From NCBI GenBank assembly GCA_015847255.1, contig JADLZK010011232.1, forward strand, positions 62,001-126,000: 64,000 nt of DNA. The letters are read 5' to 3'. The position numbers and the translations under genes were made by a program. The notes below the pieces were generated by a model. It was given only the letters and a program-made list of their open reading frames with translations, searched no databases and had not been told where the DNA came from. This stretch comes from Hyparrhenia diplandra (lineage: Eukaryota > Streptophyta > Magnoliopsida > Poales > Poaceae). Shown in pieces: positions 13,001 to 25,298 of this stretch (positions are counted from its first letter, which is position 1; every line of letters begins with the position of its first letter).

Positions 13001-14953
13001 GTTTTAATAAGACGCCTTTTCCCTAAAACGAGTTATATTGGATATTCTCATTTGGGAATAATACAATATACTATAAATGAATGAATAAATGAATTGCTAA
13101 GTAGGACTGAATTGTTTTACGGGGTTGAACTTGATACATGGCTTATTGTACTTATTGTCTGCATATTCAAACCATGAGTGCAATATTCTGTAGATGTTTC
13201 TATCAGCAATGAAACATTAAGTTTTTTCTGAAAGCATATCGAGTCTGAAAAGTTTTCTGTTGCATCACTCCATAGTTTTTTAAATGTATGTCTGAAGCTC
13301 AATACTCAAAAAGATTACTGGCAAATTCTGTTGAAAGATATATCACTCTACGTTCCTATCTTGATCCTTTGCGAAACTTATAAATGCAGAATTTGTTGGC
13401 ATGTCCCTTTCATATGGTCTTTCTCTCAATTCCTTGGTGTACTACACAATTTCCATAAGCTGTATGATCGAAAATGATATGGTAGCCGTAGAGAGGGTGC
13501 ATCAGTACAGTACTCTTCCTTCTGAGGCAGCATGGGAAGTTGCCGACTGTCTTCCCTCACCAGATTGGCCCAGCCGAGGAGATATCGATGTGAAAGATCT
13601 GAAGGTTAATACTTTTTACATTCTAGTATCTTATTAAGTGGTCAGATGGAATGAATAATAAGCACAAGTCTTCTCAGGTTCGGTATCGTCAAAACACACC
13701 ACTAATCTTGAAAGGTATTACTGTGAGTATTAAGAGTGGAGAAAAGATTGGAGTTGTGGGAAGGACTGGCAGTGGAAAGTCGACTTTAGTGCAGGCTTTA
13801 TTCAGGATTTTGGAGCCTGTAGAAGGCCATATCATCATCGATGGTGTCAATATCTGCACTTTAGGGCTTCGTGATCTGAGGTCTCGCTTTGGTGTGATTC
13901 CCCAAGAGCCTGTGCTCTTTGAAGGAACTGTACGGAGCAACATAGACCCAACTGGGCGGTATTCTGAGGCTGAGATATGGCAGGTAATATAACCCACACA
14001 TACTCTGTTTAACAAGATGAACTCCTCTTGGATGCTTAACTGTTTATATTTTTTCCTCCTATCAGGCCTGATCTGATCATATTTACCTCTCTGCAGGCCC
14101 TTGAGCGTTGCCAGCTAAAGGATATAGTAGCCTCAAAACCAGAGAAGCTTGATGCACTAGGTTTGCTCTGTTTCTTAAGTAAAAGATAACTGTGCTCCAA
14201 GTTTCAAGCTTGTTCAAGCTGTCAATTAACCAAGCATATTTGTGAACTTGTATAATGTTGCCCATGTGGTTTCCACAAACTATAGCAAAACATGAACAAT
14301 GTTTCTTTGCTCATCATTTGTTCTTTGCAGTCGCCGACATGGGGGAGAACTGGAGTGTAGGACAGAAGCAGCTCCTCTGCTTCGGCCGAGTTATACTGAA
14401 ACGCAGTCGGATCCTCTTCATGGACGAGGCAACAGCTTCAGTTGATTCTCAAACAGATGCGGCCATCCAGAGGATCATCCGCGAGGAATTTACCGAATGT
14501 ACCGTCATCAGCATTGCACATCGGATACCGACTGTTATGGACAGCGATCGAGTTCTGGTGTTGGATGCAGGTAGGCCTTTGCACTTGCATTTCCCCTATT
14601 TTGAAGACTGCTAGGTTACATGTTGTGATGTTTTTCCCCGGAATGTTCTCACCAGAATTTCATTAACCTAGGAACAAAATTACAAATGGTACCACCATTA
14701 TCACACACAGATAGTTGTAGCAAAAGATCTAGATGCAATACAGGCCATCCCAATTGAAAATGAAGTGGAGAGCTGATTGCCTTTATTAAGATTTTATGCC
14801 TCTGTTCAATCATTGTGTATGTGTTTATCTGTATCAGGTCTCGTGGCAGAATTCGATGCACCTTCCAAGTTGATGGGGAGGCCATCACTCTTTGGTGCGA
14901 TGGTTCAGGAGTATGCAAGTCGCTCTTCTAGCTTGAAGGGAACCGTTGGATGA
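7011..14953 (+). CDS. ABCC-type (MRP) transporter, gene 1
   Basis: Full-size ABC exporter of subfamily C, most like the Arabidopsis ABCC4/ABCC14 group. ABCC proteins move glutathione or other conjugates, folates or similar anions across the vacuolar or plasma membrane; the substrate here is unknown. Exons: 7011-9149, 10052-10372, 11004-11090, 11545-12180, 12290-12454, 12584-12878, 13390-13604, 13678-13983, 14097-14160, 14331-14570, 14838-14953, all GT-AG. Exon 1 encodes the N-terminal membrane segments, TMD1 (SRATFSWVNSLINKGY) and the NBD1 Walker A GTVGSGKSS. Exon 2 has the signature LSGGQKQR and Walker B YLLDDIFSAVDAHTG. Exons 4-7 hold TMD2. NBD2 has GRTGSGKST, WSVGQKQLL and LFMDEATASVD. The start MALPWWLA is chosen because the paralog aligns there; an in-frame ATG at 6948 is less likely. 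One G appears missing near 7475, 9000 and 9125. Restoring them gives 1528 aa. Confidence 0.9.
9484..9642. mobile_element. Foldback (palindromic) MITE in ABCC-1 intron 1
   Basis: The two halves are inverted copies: CCCATGTGCATCACCATTGG then ATACAC on the left, and its complement around GTGTATCCAATAGCGATGCA then CATGGGG on the right. Outer ends are TTGCCC and GGGCAA. No clear target-site duplication was identified, so the family is not assigned. Confidence 0.55.
11150..11225 (+). repeat. Decayed tandem duplicate of ABCC-1 exon 3 end
   Basis: Resembles 11041-11110 (second half of exon 3 plus its 5' splice site). TTGTGACTCACCAAATGGA and CTTGCAAAATGTGG in the exon correspond to CTTGACTCACCAAGTGGA and CATGTAAAACGTTG here. 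Both are followed by a CAAGTTTTCTTGAACT / TAAGTTTTTTGAACT block. The donor GT has become GC. It is a pseudo-exon relic inside intron 3. Confidence 0.5.
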
Positions 14954-15128
14954 GACCACTTTTCCTGGCAAATAGGAGAAAGTTTAGGCATACACATAGG
15001 TACAGCATCTAACGAAAAGGAAAAGAATAAATTATAGGAGTTTCTGTAAGCTCGCAAGCATAATGCTTTATTGCCTACACCATGTTTTATCTTCAGTAGA
15101 ACTGGTTTGCATTTCCACCAATTTTGTA

Positions 15129-15359
15129 CTCTCTCCGTTCCCAGATAAATCAGTTTCTAGAATCTGAAATGTTGGACTAACTTTATGGAAAAAAATAACG
15201 TCTATGAAATAAAATGAACACCTTATGAAAATATATTCTATGGTAAAACTAATGATATTAAACTGATACCATAAGTCTTATTTTTTTTAGAGATTTGTTA
15301 AAGTTTGAAAAGTTTGACTTTAGACAAATCGAAATGTATTTATTCAGAGACAGATAAAG
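15129..15359. mobile_element. Stowaway-like MITE, degenerate
   Basis: Left end CTCTCTCCGTTCCCAGATAA after TA. The right end TTATTCAGAGACAGATAAAG before TA is its imperfect inverted copy. It begins about 175 bases after the ABCC-1 stop codon and may lie in the 3' UTR. Confidence 0.6.
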
Positions 15360-15551
15360 TATGTGAGGAAAGCTTAGAGCATCTAAAGGAAGTTTGTGCA
15401 ATTTACTTGCTAAACCAATGACTTTATCAAATTAAGAAAAATAAGAAGCAATCTAAATTTACCTCACTCTCCAATAGTTTTATATATGAACTTATTTATA
15501 ATAAAAATAACTTTTTACAATGCTTGGGAGGCGTCTAAAGACGTTTCATGT

Positions 15552-16457
15552 CACTACTAGATAAAGCGATTTTAGGTGGCGGGCTTTTTTTTTATTTTGC
15601 ATGGCGGTTTTAAAACCGCCACCAATGGAAGGTCACGGTTAATCGATGATTAACCGTGGCGGTTTTCTCGGGAGGCTAAAAGCCCGCCACCTAAAATCAC
15701 AAAAAAAAAATTAAAAAAAACAAAAATCCGGATCCAAGCCCAAGCGGGCCCGGATCGGGCGCCGCCGCCGCCGCCGGATCCGGATCCGCCGCCGCCCGGG
15801 ATCCGGCCGCTACCGACTTCGATCCGGCCGCCACCGTCGAGATCCGGCGCCGGGACCCCAGGGGAGGGCCGCCACCGTCGAGATCCGGCCGCCGCCGCCG
15901 GATCCGGCCGCCCGCGAATCGATCCGCCGCCACCGCCGAGATCCGGCGCGCCAGACACACAGGGAGGGCCGCCGCCGCCCTGGACAGCTCGGGGAGGGCC
16001 GCCGCCGCGGTTGCGCCATCGAGGAAAGGGGAGGAGGCTCGACGGGGAGGGAGGGGAGGGGAGGGGGGCGCGACGGGAGGGGGGCGCCGATGGGGGGGCG
16101 CGCGACGGGAGTGTGAGAGAGACTCGGGGGGCGCTCGACGGGAGGCTCGGCGGGAGAGTGAGGGAGAGAGAGATTTCGGGAGACCGAGTGTGAGAGATGG
16201 AAACCCTAGCTCTGTATATTTATACGTGGGACTGAAACTGGGCCTGTTCGGATCTTGGGCTGGGCCTTATTAACCATGGCGGTTTTTTTATAAAAACCGC
16301 CACGGTTAATCAATTTACCATGGCGGTTATTATAACCGCCACGGTTAATAAAAAATAACCACCACGGTTAATCATGACATTAACCGTGGCGGTTTTTCAA
16401 ATGCCCGCCACGAAAAATAAAATCTGAACACCACGCAAAATCAATCCTGTAGTAGTG
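15552..16457. mobile_element. Non-autonomous CACTA transposon, copy 1
   Basis: Begins CACTACTAGATAAAGCGATT and ends AATCAATCCTGTAGTAGTG, giving the diagnostic CACTA...TAGTG termini. It is flanked by a perfect 3-bp duplication TGT (15549-15551 and 16458-16460), as expected for CACTA elements. Subterminal regions carry many copies of GCCGCCACGGTTAA in both orientations, the usual transposase-binding arrays. The 906-bp body is GC-rich and has no transposase, so movement would need an autonomous partner. Confidence 0.88.
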
Positions 16458-16460
16458 TGT

Positions 16461-17094
16461 GTCTATGATTTGTGGACCCAATATGAGGAAAGACGTTGAG
16501 AGGTGTCTGGATGTGTTTTATGTATCTGGGCCATATGCTTCGTAACACGATCCAATACCTCCAAAATTGAGGAGGTTTAGAAATCCAAATCAAGGAGTGG
16601 TATTTTTTTTTTTTTTTTTTTGAATCGAGGACATCCCCATTTTCACTACTAGCAACAGAAATACAGAGTTTGATTGACAACAAAATAAGGGACCTAAGAC
16701 AACTACAGAAAGCATAAAAGACACTGAGACAATATTTTCCAAGGAGTATCATCTACCTTTGCTATTACAAGCACAACCAACAGCAAAAGACATCAATTCC
16801 CGCAAAGTTACCAGAAACGTTGCATCAAGGGGGTTTCAACAGAAGATACATCAGATATCACGCTCCCTGGAGATTACTGTCTTCAGCCTTTTCTTTTATC
16901 TTGAGTTCATTCGATCACATCGTCATCTTCTTTATCTTCCAGCATCCTCATGTTGACATTCCTTTTTTATTTTTTTAAAGAGTAAAATTGTACATTGATA
17001 TTTGTAACAATAATGTTTTGAATACTATAGTTAGCATTTATGATTCAAGTACTAATAGTTAGATCAATATTTGCTTAAAAAAGATGAAAATTTT
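16461..17094. other. Intergenic, no gene recognised
   Basis: Contains a T-run at about 16602-16621 followed by GAATCGAGGACATCCCC, possibly the antisense tail of a retroposon. No target-site duplication was found and no coding region is visible. Confidence 0.4.
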
Positions 17095-18159
17095 CGTCTT
17101 GTTAGGGTTCATTCGCCGCCATTTGTGTCACCGCCCTCCGCCTCCGTTTGTGCCGTCATTGAGTCCACGGGGGGACCTCAACGCGTTGCGCTGCTACGAC
17201 ATCATCTCCGTCGAGATCTGGGTCCTCATCTCCCCAATCGAGCACGTGGAGGCCGCGGCGATGATTGTGCTCCTGGCCGCGGCTGCGGTGGCCGTCTCCG
17301 CTACCCGGGTGAAATCTCATATTTGGTTTTGGGACACCGACTTGCAATCCTAGTGTTGAATCTAGAAAATGAGCTCATGATATGTAATTTAAAATGGTCA
17401 AGATAACCCTTATTTCTATGAGGTGTGAAGAAGCTTGTCTTTGGTTCAAACCTAATTACATGATAAGGCAAGTGTTCTATATTGAACCACTTTATGACCA
17501 TTTTTTTTACTTGATTTCTCTCTATTTACACCTTTTTGGTGATTGTTGACAAAGGGGGAGAAATAAGTCACAAAGATGGAAAAGAGTCAATTTTTAAATT
17601 GATCATACAAATAGGGGGAGCAAGCTCATAGACTATTTGTGGCATTTGATGTGCATGATCATGATGAAATGTTGCATTGCAATTTCAAATTTAATATACA
17701 TGATTGATTGGTGTATGCTAGAAATATAGAATTTGAATGGTAAATGCTTTACTAGCATGCATAGGATGTATCTAGACATTGCTCACATATTATGCCTATA
17801 ATGTTGATCTCATGGGGTATGTTGAGTTTTGATGAATGTCTAGTTACATTGGTGCTAAGGATGGTATATATCGACACTCTGATTGGTATCACGCTTCAAA
17901 GATCCATTCTATATACCTTAGCACCTCTTTGGTAATAATGTCTCTCCCCAAAACTTCTATCCATACATATGTGCCAAAATTGAACCAAACACATGGAAGC
18001 ACATATGTAGGGGGAGCTACTATTACCAAAACCGAACCTTGAAATGTTTGTCCAACTTTGATTCATGACTAAAATGCCTTGGACAAGCAATTCAAGTTCA
18101 AATTGAATTTATTTCGTTTCTTTGTGAAGGTTGTCATCAATTACCAAAAAAGGGGAGAT

Positions 18160-20131
18160 TGAAATCTCATGTTTGGTTTTGGCAATTGATGCAACCCTTT
18201 TATGATAACCCTCTACTAGCTATATGTGTGCTTATGAGATAGGATAGCATGGATGGTGTGGAGCTACATGATCATGAACATGGACTATGATGATGGACAT
18301 GATGGATCATCAAGCTCACTCGTTGGAAAAGCAAAGACCTAGAGATCAAGACAAAGGTATACTTGATAGGGTTTTGAATTTTGGTGATCAAGACACTATA
18401 GAGAGTGTGATCACATGTTGGATAGATAGCCGACTATCAAGAGGGGAAAACCATGGCTAATCCATATTTGAAGTGTCTCTAGATTCATTATGACTTGCAT
18501 ATCCATTAGAATCTAGCGCACTAACTTCGCCCTTGAAAATGGTTTTCAAAATGCTAACACACATGCACATGGTGATGTACACTCAGTGGTGTTGGCACAT
18601 TTGCAAAGGAGAAGTTGTTTCGGTGTTTGTCGGACACTAGGACTGTCTTGGAATGGAATATTGCTTTAATCCATTGTGCTTTGGATCAAGTAACCATGTG
18701 GGTTGTGTAGCCCTTTGAGTAAACTTTCCATAGAGTCATAGATCATCGAAAATAGAGTTCAGATCAAAGAGTTATGGTCATTTGATCGGGCATAGGTCCT
18801 GTTGAAAAGGGGCATAGGACGCTGAGGCTTACGTCTGGCGCGTACGACGCATGGCGTCTAGCGTGTCTGACGCTTGTTGCTGAGCGTCTGGCGGTTCGGA
18901 TGGTTTGCACCCACTCTGTACTGCGTCCGAGGGTGCGTATGGCACGTCCGACGCATGGTGTCTAGCCCGTCCGACGCTTGTTGCTGAGTGCCCAGCGGAT
19001 CGGTTGTTTTGCATCCTCTCTAGACTATGTCCATGGGTGCGTCTGGCGCGTCCGACGCATGGCGTCTGGCGCGTTCAATGCTTGTTTCTGAGCGTGCCAA
19101 CGACTCTTTTCAAATGGCTAGTACACATGGCACGACGAGGAGCGTCGGACGCTACTGTGCAGCGTTTGACAGTGTTCTAACTGGCGCGTCCGATGCACAC
19201 GTCTGAGAATGTTTTAAGCCCCCAACGGTTCTATTCTTTGGGGGTTGGTAAATAGAGGAGTGGCCAATTGCATGAGTTCCCTCTTGCACATTTGATCATT
19301 CTAACATCCTCTTGAGCTGAGAATACTCCCCTCCACTCATCTCTCTTGCTTGATTGCGAATCTTGGTGAGATTGAGTGAGATTCAAGTGCATTTGCTTGT
19401 TACTGCATCTAGAGACACTTGTTCTTTGGAGGAGCTACGGGATTCTTGTTTCTCTTTGGAATTTGCCCAGTTCCCTAGCGGCTTTGGAGTTGTGGTGGTG
19501 TTGAGCTTGATTGGTGCCACAGGTGGATTTGTGAGGGGTTCCTGAGCCTTCCCTGTGGGAGATTGCAATTGCTACTCTAGTGGATTGCTCGTACCATGTA
19601 GATCCCCATCTTGTGTTGGTTGTGCGGCACCCGGCTATGGGTTCGGCTTTGTAACGCCGATTAGCATGTGAACCTCCAAGTGGGTGAATCTCTACAATGA
19701 GGAGTAGTTTGACAGCAACAAGCGAACCTCGGGATAAATCATTGTGTCAATCTCTTGGATTTCTTGGTATTCATCTTGTGATTGATATTGTGATTGATTG
19801 GTTCATTCCTCTACTCTACACCGTTGGTATAAAAGATCTCTCTCTGCTCTTGTATTTACATTGTCACTTATCTTGAGTAGCTTGTGTAGTTCTAGCTTTA
19901 GCTCTCTAGTTGTGTAGTGTTTCACATAGGAGTAATCTAGTGACTTAGCTTGTGTGCTCCCTAGAGACCATACTTCACCTAGAACTACTTGTGTAGGTGG
20001 CTTGCATAGTTAGTTAGAAGCTCCGCATAATTTGCTATGCCACTTAGTTTTCTAACCTCTTTGCTTGAGTTGTTGTTGAAGTTTTTTATAGGCTATTCAG
20101 CCCGACCCCTCTAGCCATTTAGGACCTTTCA
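18160..20131 (+). repeat. 3' LTR of the Sirevirus-type element
   Basis: Starts TGAAATCTCATGTTTGGTTT directly after the purine tract AAAAAAGGGGAGAT and ends GGACCTTTCA before the CCGGG duplication. The end segment (GGCTATTCAGCCCGACCCC then TCTAGCC) is typical of long grass copia LTRs. Length is about 1.97 kb. Confidence 0.78.
18832..19110 (+). repeat. Tandem repeat, about 104-bp unit, inside the LTR
   Basis: GACGCATGG recurs at 18847, 18951 and 19055, each 104 bases apart. Each unit continues GTCT...CCGACGCTTGTTGCTGAG, with the last copy partial. About 2.6 units. Confidence 0.75.
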
Positions 20132-20529
20132 CCGGGGGTGTGTGAGGGTGGCGAGGTGTGCGCGTCCAAGGATGCGGTGGTCCATGGTGGCGAAGCAAGA
20201 CGGCAGGCTCAAGGTCGGGGGCGTGGGCGTGGGCGTGAGATGCGGGATCTGGAAACGGTGCCTGCGGTGGGGGACATGCTTATGCTCGTTGTGCCTCTCT
20301 TCCCCATCTACGGGCGCCTCAGGGCTGCGTCGCCAGCGCACACTCTGGTGCTGCACACGGCCAGGAGCAGGCTTGGTGCCGCCCACGGTGCTATCTGTGA
20401 TGGGGAGGTTCGGCGTCATGTGCCTCGCGCCGCCGGCGCTGCTGGCTAGGGGCGGAGCTAGAGTAAAACTGTGTTGGGGGGGGGGGGTGACACTTCATTA
20501 AAAAGCTTTTCTAGATGGTTTGTGGGCCA

Positions 20530-20618
20530 GGGGCGGAGCTAGAGTAAAATCACATAATTTCGTTTTGGGTGTGGGTGCAGCCGCACCCACAGGGAGCAAC
20601 ATAGTTCCGCCCTTGCTG
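20530..20618. mobile_element. Small inverted-repeat element (AGGGGCGGAGCTAG type)
   Basis: Begins CAGGGGCGGAGCTAGAG and ends TAGTTCCGCCCTTG, an imperfect inverted repeat seen at the ends of hAT-like MITEs in grasses. A truncated sister end (TAGGGGCGGAGCTAGAG) sits at about 20449. The family is uncertain. Confidence 0.4.
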
Positions 20619-20689
20619 CTGGCCATGGTGCGCGTTGCTCTTTGTGATCAATTGGAGTTTTGTGAGTGAATTAGTGTGCATCTTTCTGA

Positions 20690-21130
20690 TCATAGCTTGG
20701 AGTTTGATCAACTTAAGATCGAAGACTTGTTACTCTTCCCAGCACCTATATGGCCTGGTGGAGGACTAGGTGATCTTCCTAAAGGAGTTCCTTGTCAAAA
20801 GGCTCTTGATGATTACATTGGGTATCATCATGGAGGACAAAACCAACCTCTAGACACAGGGTGGGCTAGTCGAACTGACGAAAGGTTACATCTACCTAGG
20901 ATCGTCCTTCATTTTACTTGACACACAAGGTATAGATGTAAACCTATCATTCGAGATTTTGTTGTAACAAAATAGAAAACCAATTTGTAAGCTGATGAGC
21001 AGGGAGATATCCATATGTAACCCCACACTCTTGAGCTATATAAAGTGGGTAAGGACACCCTTTCAATACCTTATATCCTGCTCATTAGCACCCCCTTGGC
21101 TGAAGCAGAATAAACTAGTTGTCTCTTGTG
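20690..21130 (+). mobile_element. LTR-retrotransposon remnant
   Basis: Holds LTR-like features: TCCATATGTAACCCCACACTC, then GAGCTATATAAAGTGGG and a run towards CTTGGCTGAAGCAGAATAAAC. No partner LTR or target-site duplication was found here. It may be the remains of a solo LTR. Confidence 0.4.
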
Positions 21131-21605
21131 CTACTATCTAGATATGCTACACAAAAAAAACACCCAAAAACAAAGCTGGTGGTAAAAAAATATATATGGA
21201 CAGTTGGGGCACTATAGCTAGGTATGGGATTTAGATCCATATAGGTTTCTTAACTAACAAATCCATCTGCAGCTTTGCTCTGGACCAGTCCATCAGCTTT
21301 GGCTTCCTATCCATTACCTTTGCCAAGAACCAGTGTTGTTTTGGTTCTGAAGCTTAGACTTCTCTGTCCACAGGATAGGCAAGCTTCACCTATGTGACTC
21401 GGCTCCTAGCTAGTTAGCAGTGATCAATTGGAAACAAAATACAGCATATTAACACAAACCAAAGAGATGTGGATACAAGCTAGTTTAATTTCTTACAGTC
21501 AAGCTAGTGTTTTGAAACATGTGACAGTAGTAGGCAACAAATCCCGGCCCCTATAGAGGCGTTATTGAAGCCAAGTACTCAACGGCCCAAGCCAGAAGCC
21601 ATAGC
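21131..21605. other. 3' flank of B3 gene A
   Basis: AT-rich sequence downstream of the minus-strand stop codon. It shares AGCAAAATACAGCATATTAAC-type sequence with the 3' flank of B3 gene B (near 30620), showing that the tandem duplication extended past the coding region. No gene is visible. Confidence 0.5.
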
Positions 21606-24600
21606 TTAGGGACGTGCGATATCGACATGCCACAGCGTGGTTTTGATGACATTGAAGGTGCAGACGTCACCAACCTTCACATTGTTCTCCCTGCAGAACT
21701 TTTTCCATCCCGGCCCAAAAGTACAACTATAATTTTTTGAGCTGAGACCTTGAATCTGCCAAGAATTGCTGTTGGTTGACGTCTTGAGCGTAATCATGCA
21801 GCGTTGCGGCAACCCAATTTGATTGCAGAAAACCCTTGTCAAAGACTGCAATGATCACAATAACGTTAGTTACACAACTGATTATTGTAATGTGGATTTG
21901 AGAACTACGCTTTTTGATAGCACACTGCATATTCATGCATGCTATCACTAAATTAAAAAAACAAAATGAGGTGTTATCCATGCTCAAATTTGAATGACTT
22001 TAACCCTATTCCTAACTTCCTAGAATCAACGGGAGAATGACCATCCTTACCAGATGCCTCCTTATTGTGTTGGTATTCACCTCCTTCCGTATCCAAGGCG
22101 GCGGCCCAATGTCATAGACAGATTTTGTATATGATGGAACCTTGCTCAAAGATGTCACGGAGGATTTTGGCCTCTTTGATCCTTCACTACTTGAACTACA
22201 CTTCTTGGTCTTGTGGTCCCTACTGGATGAACGAGGTGATTTCTTTTGCCTAAAAGTATCTGCTGATGTTGATGCATCATCAAACAAAATGAACATGCAT
22301 GCACTTTAGTATTTAACTCACAAGCAACCTATTGCGAACAATCTCTACATATATATTAAAAAGAAACTGATTTATATTTGTGCTTACGGTGTGTGATAGT
22401 GACATGCCACAGTGAGGTTTCGATGATGTTAAAGGTGCACAGGTCGCCTGTCTTGAGCCTATTATCCTGGCAGAAGTTCTTCCAGCCCTCTCCAGTAATA
22501 TAACAGGCGTGCTTGTATGCAGCACCACGCACCTGCCATGATCTGGTGCTGTCTATTTCTGTCTTAAGGGTGATTGTGCGAGTAATCCGGAACCCAATTG
22601 AATTGCAGAACTTCTTTGACAACGTCTACAAGCATTGTGATGTAATAACTTATTTCATCAAATATTATAACTTCAACAGTAGTGGGAAAATACTGATTGG
22701 ATAATTGCTAAATAGTTATGAGTGCCTCTTCATATTAGTTGGCTTACAAGGTTTTTCTTGGTGCAATACATATGAAAAACACTGTAGAAGCTCTAATATT
22801 TTGTCAATGATTTTTTCTTTATTTTTTAGATAAATGATAATGGGCTCCGTCCTTTTGCACCATTCAACGGATAAGGACAATATTGTTCATTACATCAACA
22901 TATTATATCACGCCAAAGCTTTTCTGGCTAAAATTCCATTTATTTTGGTCATAACATGCATGCATGTTAGTTTCTATTTTACAACCTTGCAGTCAAAAAA
23001 TAAAATCCATTCACATCAATTGCTTGTTGAAATGCACCGGATTCTAGGTTGTGAAGCAAAACTCGAGGGTTGCAGGTAAAAGGATGGATGATAGATAGAA
23101 GGTATACTATCTACATGCAGTCATCAAAACTTAAAGTGTGTGTTCCAAAGCCTACATGTCCTATTTTGATGGAAAGGGGTCCAGACTACCCCATCCTACT
23201 CGAGATGGACTTGTGTAGAGGGAGCTCTTCAAGAGGGATGAAATGGTCGACTGTGTTGTCCCTGGTTTTCGAGAGCCCTTGGCAAGAGTGTGTGGCTACT
23301 GGTACTGGCTAGATCCAGGGGATATATGTCATGAGAATTTGGTGGTGTTACCCCAGCATGGAGAGTATTGTGCCAATCTCCTGGGGTGCCTGGCTCTGAA
23401 GGTCCTTGCAATGTTGATACTTTAAGCATATGAAAGGAGCATTGGACGATGTCGCATCCTCAGGTGTGGACCCCCTTGTAAGCCTGATGAAGAGTGGGAT
23501 TGGACAACTTCCTCGGCTCCATCGTGTTGCCACTCCAGGTTCGTCGCTTGCCTCGTCACGCAGACTTCACTGTGGGCCAATAATCGCTGTCCTCAGGGAG
23601 GTTCAAATAGTATGCTTTATATAACAAATTCTAAACTTCTCTTAGTGAAAAACTGGCTGATGAGGCCTTGTTCGCGAAAAACAGGAAATTTTTAAAACCA
23701 TGTTTACTTGACTATAGGTAGTAAAAAGATATAGAATATTGGGGCGTCTGGTATATAAATTGTATCAATATAGAGGCAATGTAATAAAGCATCAAAATAA
23801 TAAAATAATAAAATAACAAAAAAAGAGAGAAGGCACTCAAACAGAGCAAAAGCTGAGCTTACAAGATGGGTTTCAAGCATATAGTTGGTGATCTTTTTTC
23901 CTTATCCAAGATGATGATGTCCCAATCTGATAGGGTTCTTTCAGTGCTCTATAAGTCATTGAGCTTTTTGGCCTCTTTTTTTTCTTCACTGCTTGATCTA
24001 TCATCATTGCTTTTACGTTTCCTGATGATGGGAGAAGGTGAATCCTGTTTTTCAGTATCTGCCAACGAGAAGACAAATGTTTATACGCATATCCTCATAT
24101 CTACTAGTAGATATACACGAAACATCAATTTATATTCTCACTTAGTTGAATCCCAGCGTTCTGGTTTTTGAAATCTTTCTGGCATCCACTGATTCCGAAT
24201 GCTTTGAATTTGAAAACCATGTTTCCTTCATATCTCAAGAGCAAAACGTCGCCATTAGATATTCCATGGAACTCCAGAAACTGTGACCAGCCTCCTGTGA
24301 AGAACATGCCTGAATGATCATTCCTAAGTTCAATATGCCAAAATTTGCCAAGGGGCTGAGAATGATGGCCGTCCGGCTGTTTAGGCACTCTTCTGTGACG
24401 TAATTTTTCACAAACCTAGCAGGCAATATCTGCAGCAGCATATGTATGAATGTTTTTTTTTTGAAAGGACATATGTATGAGTGTGATCACGATACATCTC
24501 AAGTTTAAATGTTCAACGAGATGTATATTCTTATGATCTTATCGATCAGAATATAGTATCCAGAGTTCGCATACCATCTTTTCCAATAAATACGGATGAA

Positions 24601-25248
24601 AAATCCTGATGAACTGTGGCTTGCAGATAGCACCTTTGCTGCTTCTGGATGTCATAACTGAAGAAAAATGTGATTTAAGTATCAATGATAACAGAAAAAT
24701 GATACTACTTTCAAGTCCAAACAATAAGTTACATAAGTTACATAAATGTAGAATGTAGAATGCATAGATGATGTTACCCATCATGGAAACTATATAACTT
24801 TTATACTATATACTTTTTGCTATTTGACATGGTATATTTCAATAAGAATTACAAGTCAAAGCATTATATATTTTTTTTCACTATTTCAAATCAGAATGCG
24901 TAGTATATTTGTTACACGTCCAAAATGGGCTGCCGCCACCGATGGAGCAAATGGTCCGACAAGGACACGAGGAGGGGCGTCAGGCGGCCCGAGCACCGCG
25001 CCCTAAGGGGCCACGCGCACAGTGGAGGGGCCGCTCACCACCATCGCTATCTAGTTACCATATCGAAGTTCTAGGAGGTTTTCAGAAAGAGATTCGTTAG
25101 TTAAGGAATCGGAGTTTGTTAGTTGGAAAGGAGAATCCAATCTTTTAAGGATCTCCTAGAATTGCTTAGGGTCAAGTCCCATAGGGACTATAAATACTAG
25201 GAGCATGTAACCAATCAAATCAAGTAATAGACAAACAATTCCTTCTTC

Positions 25249-25298
<50 letters not shown>

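Larger units (their letters stand above)
17310..20131 (+). mobile_element. Internally deleted Ty1/copia Sirevirus-type retrotransposon
   Basis: Bounded by a perfect 5-bp duplication CCGGG (17305-17309 and 20132-20136). The left end starts with the first bases of the LTR (TGAAATCTCATATTTGGTTT) but soon departs from it. The next 800 bases are 3' internal sequence, followed by a full 3' LTR. The internal part has repeated polypurine tracts (AAAGGGGGAG at 17551, AGGGGGAG near 17613 and 18009, AAAAGGGGAG at 18146). Multiple polypurine tracts are a Sirevirus hallmark. Gag, integrase and reverse transcriptase are absent, so most of the element was lost by deletion after insertion. Confidence 0.8.
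17095..20450 (+). other. Unidentified GC-rich sequence split by a retrotransposon
   Basis: 17095-17309 and 20132-20450 were adjacent before the Sirevirus inserted, as the CCGGG target-site duplication shows. Both parts are GC-rich and partly open. The left part reads ALRCYDIISVEIWVLISPIE in one frame and the right part reads GDMLMLVVPLFPIYGRLRAA in one frame. I do not recognise the protein, and the two frames are not demonstrably one ORF. It could be a broken gene or a fragment captured by a transposon. Confidence 0.4.

Noticed and set aside
18829..19180. Tandem repeats as a CRISPR-like or satellite array
   Set aside because: Only about 2.6 imperfect units inside an LTR of a plant retrotransposon; CRISPR does not apply to a plant nuclear genome.
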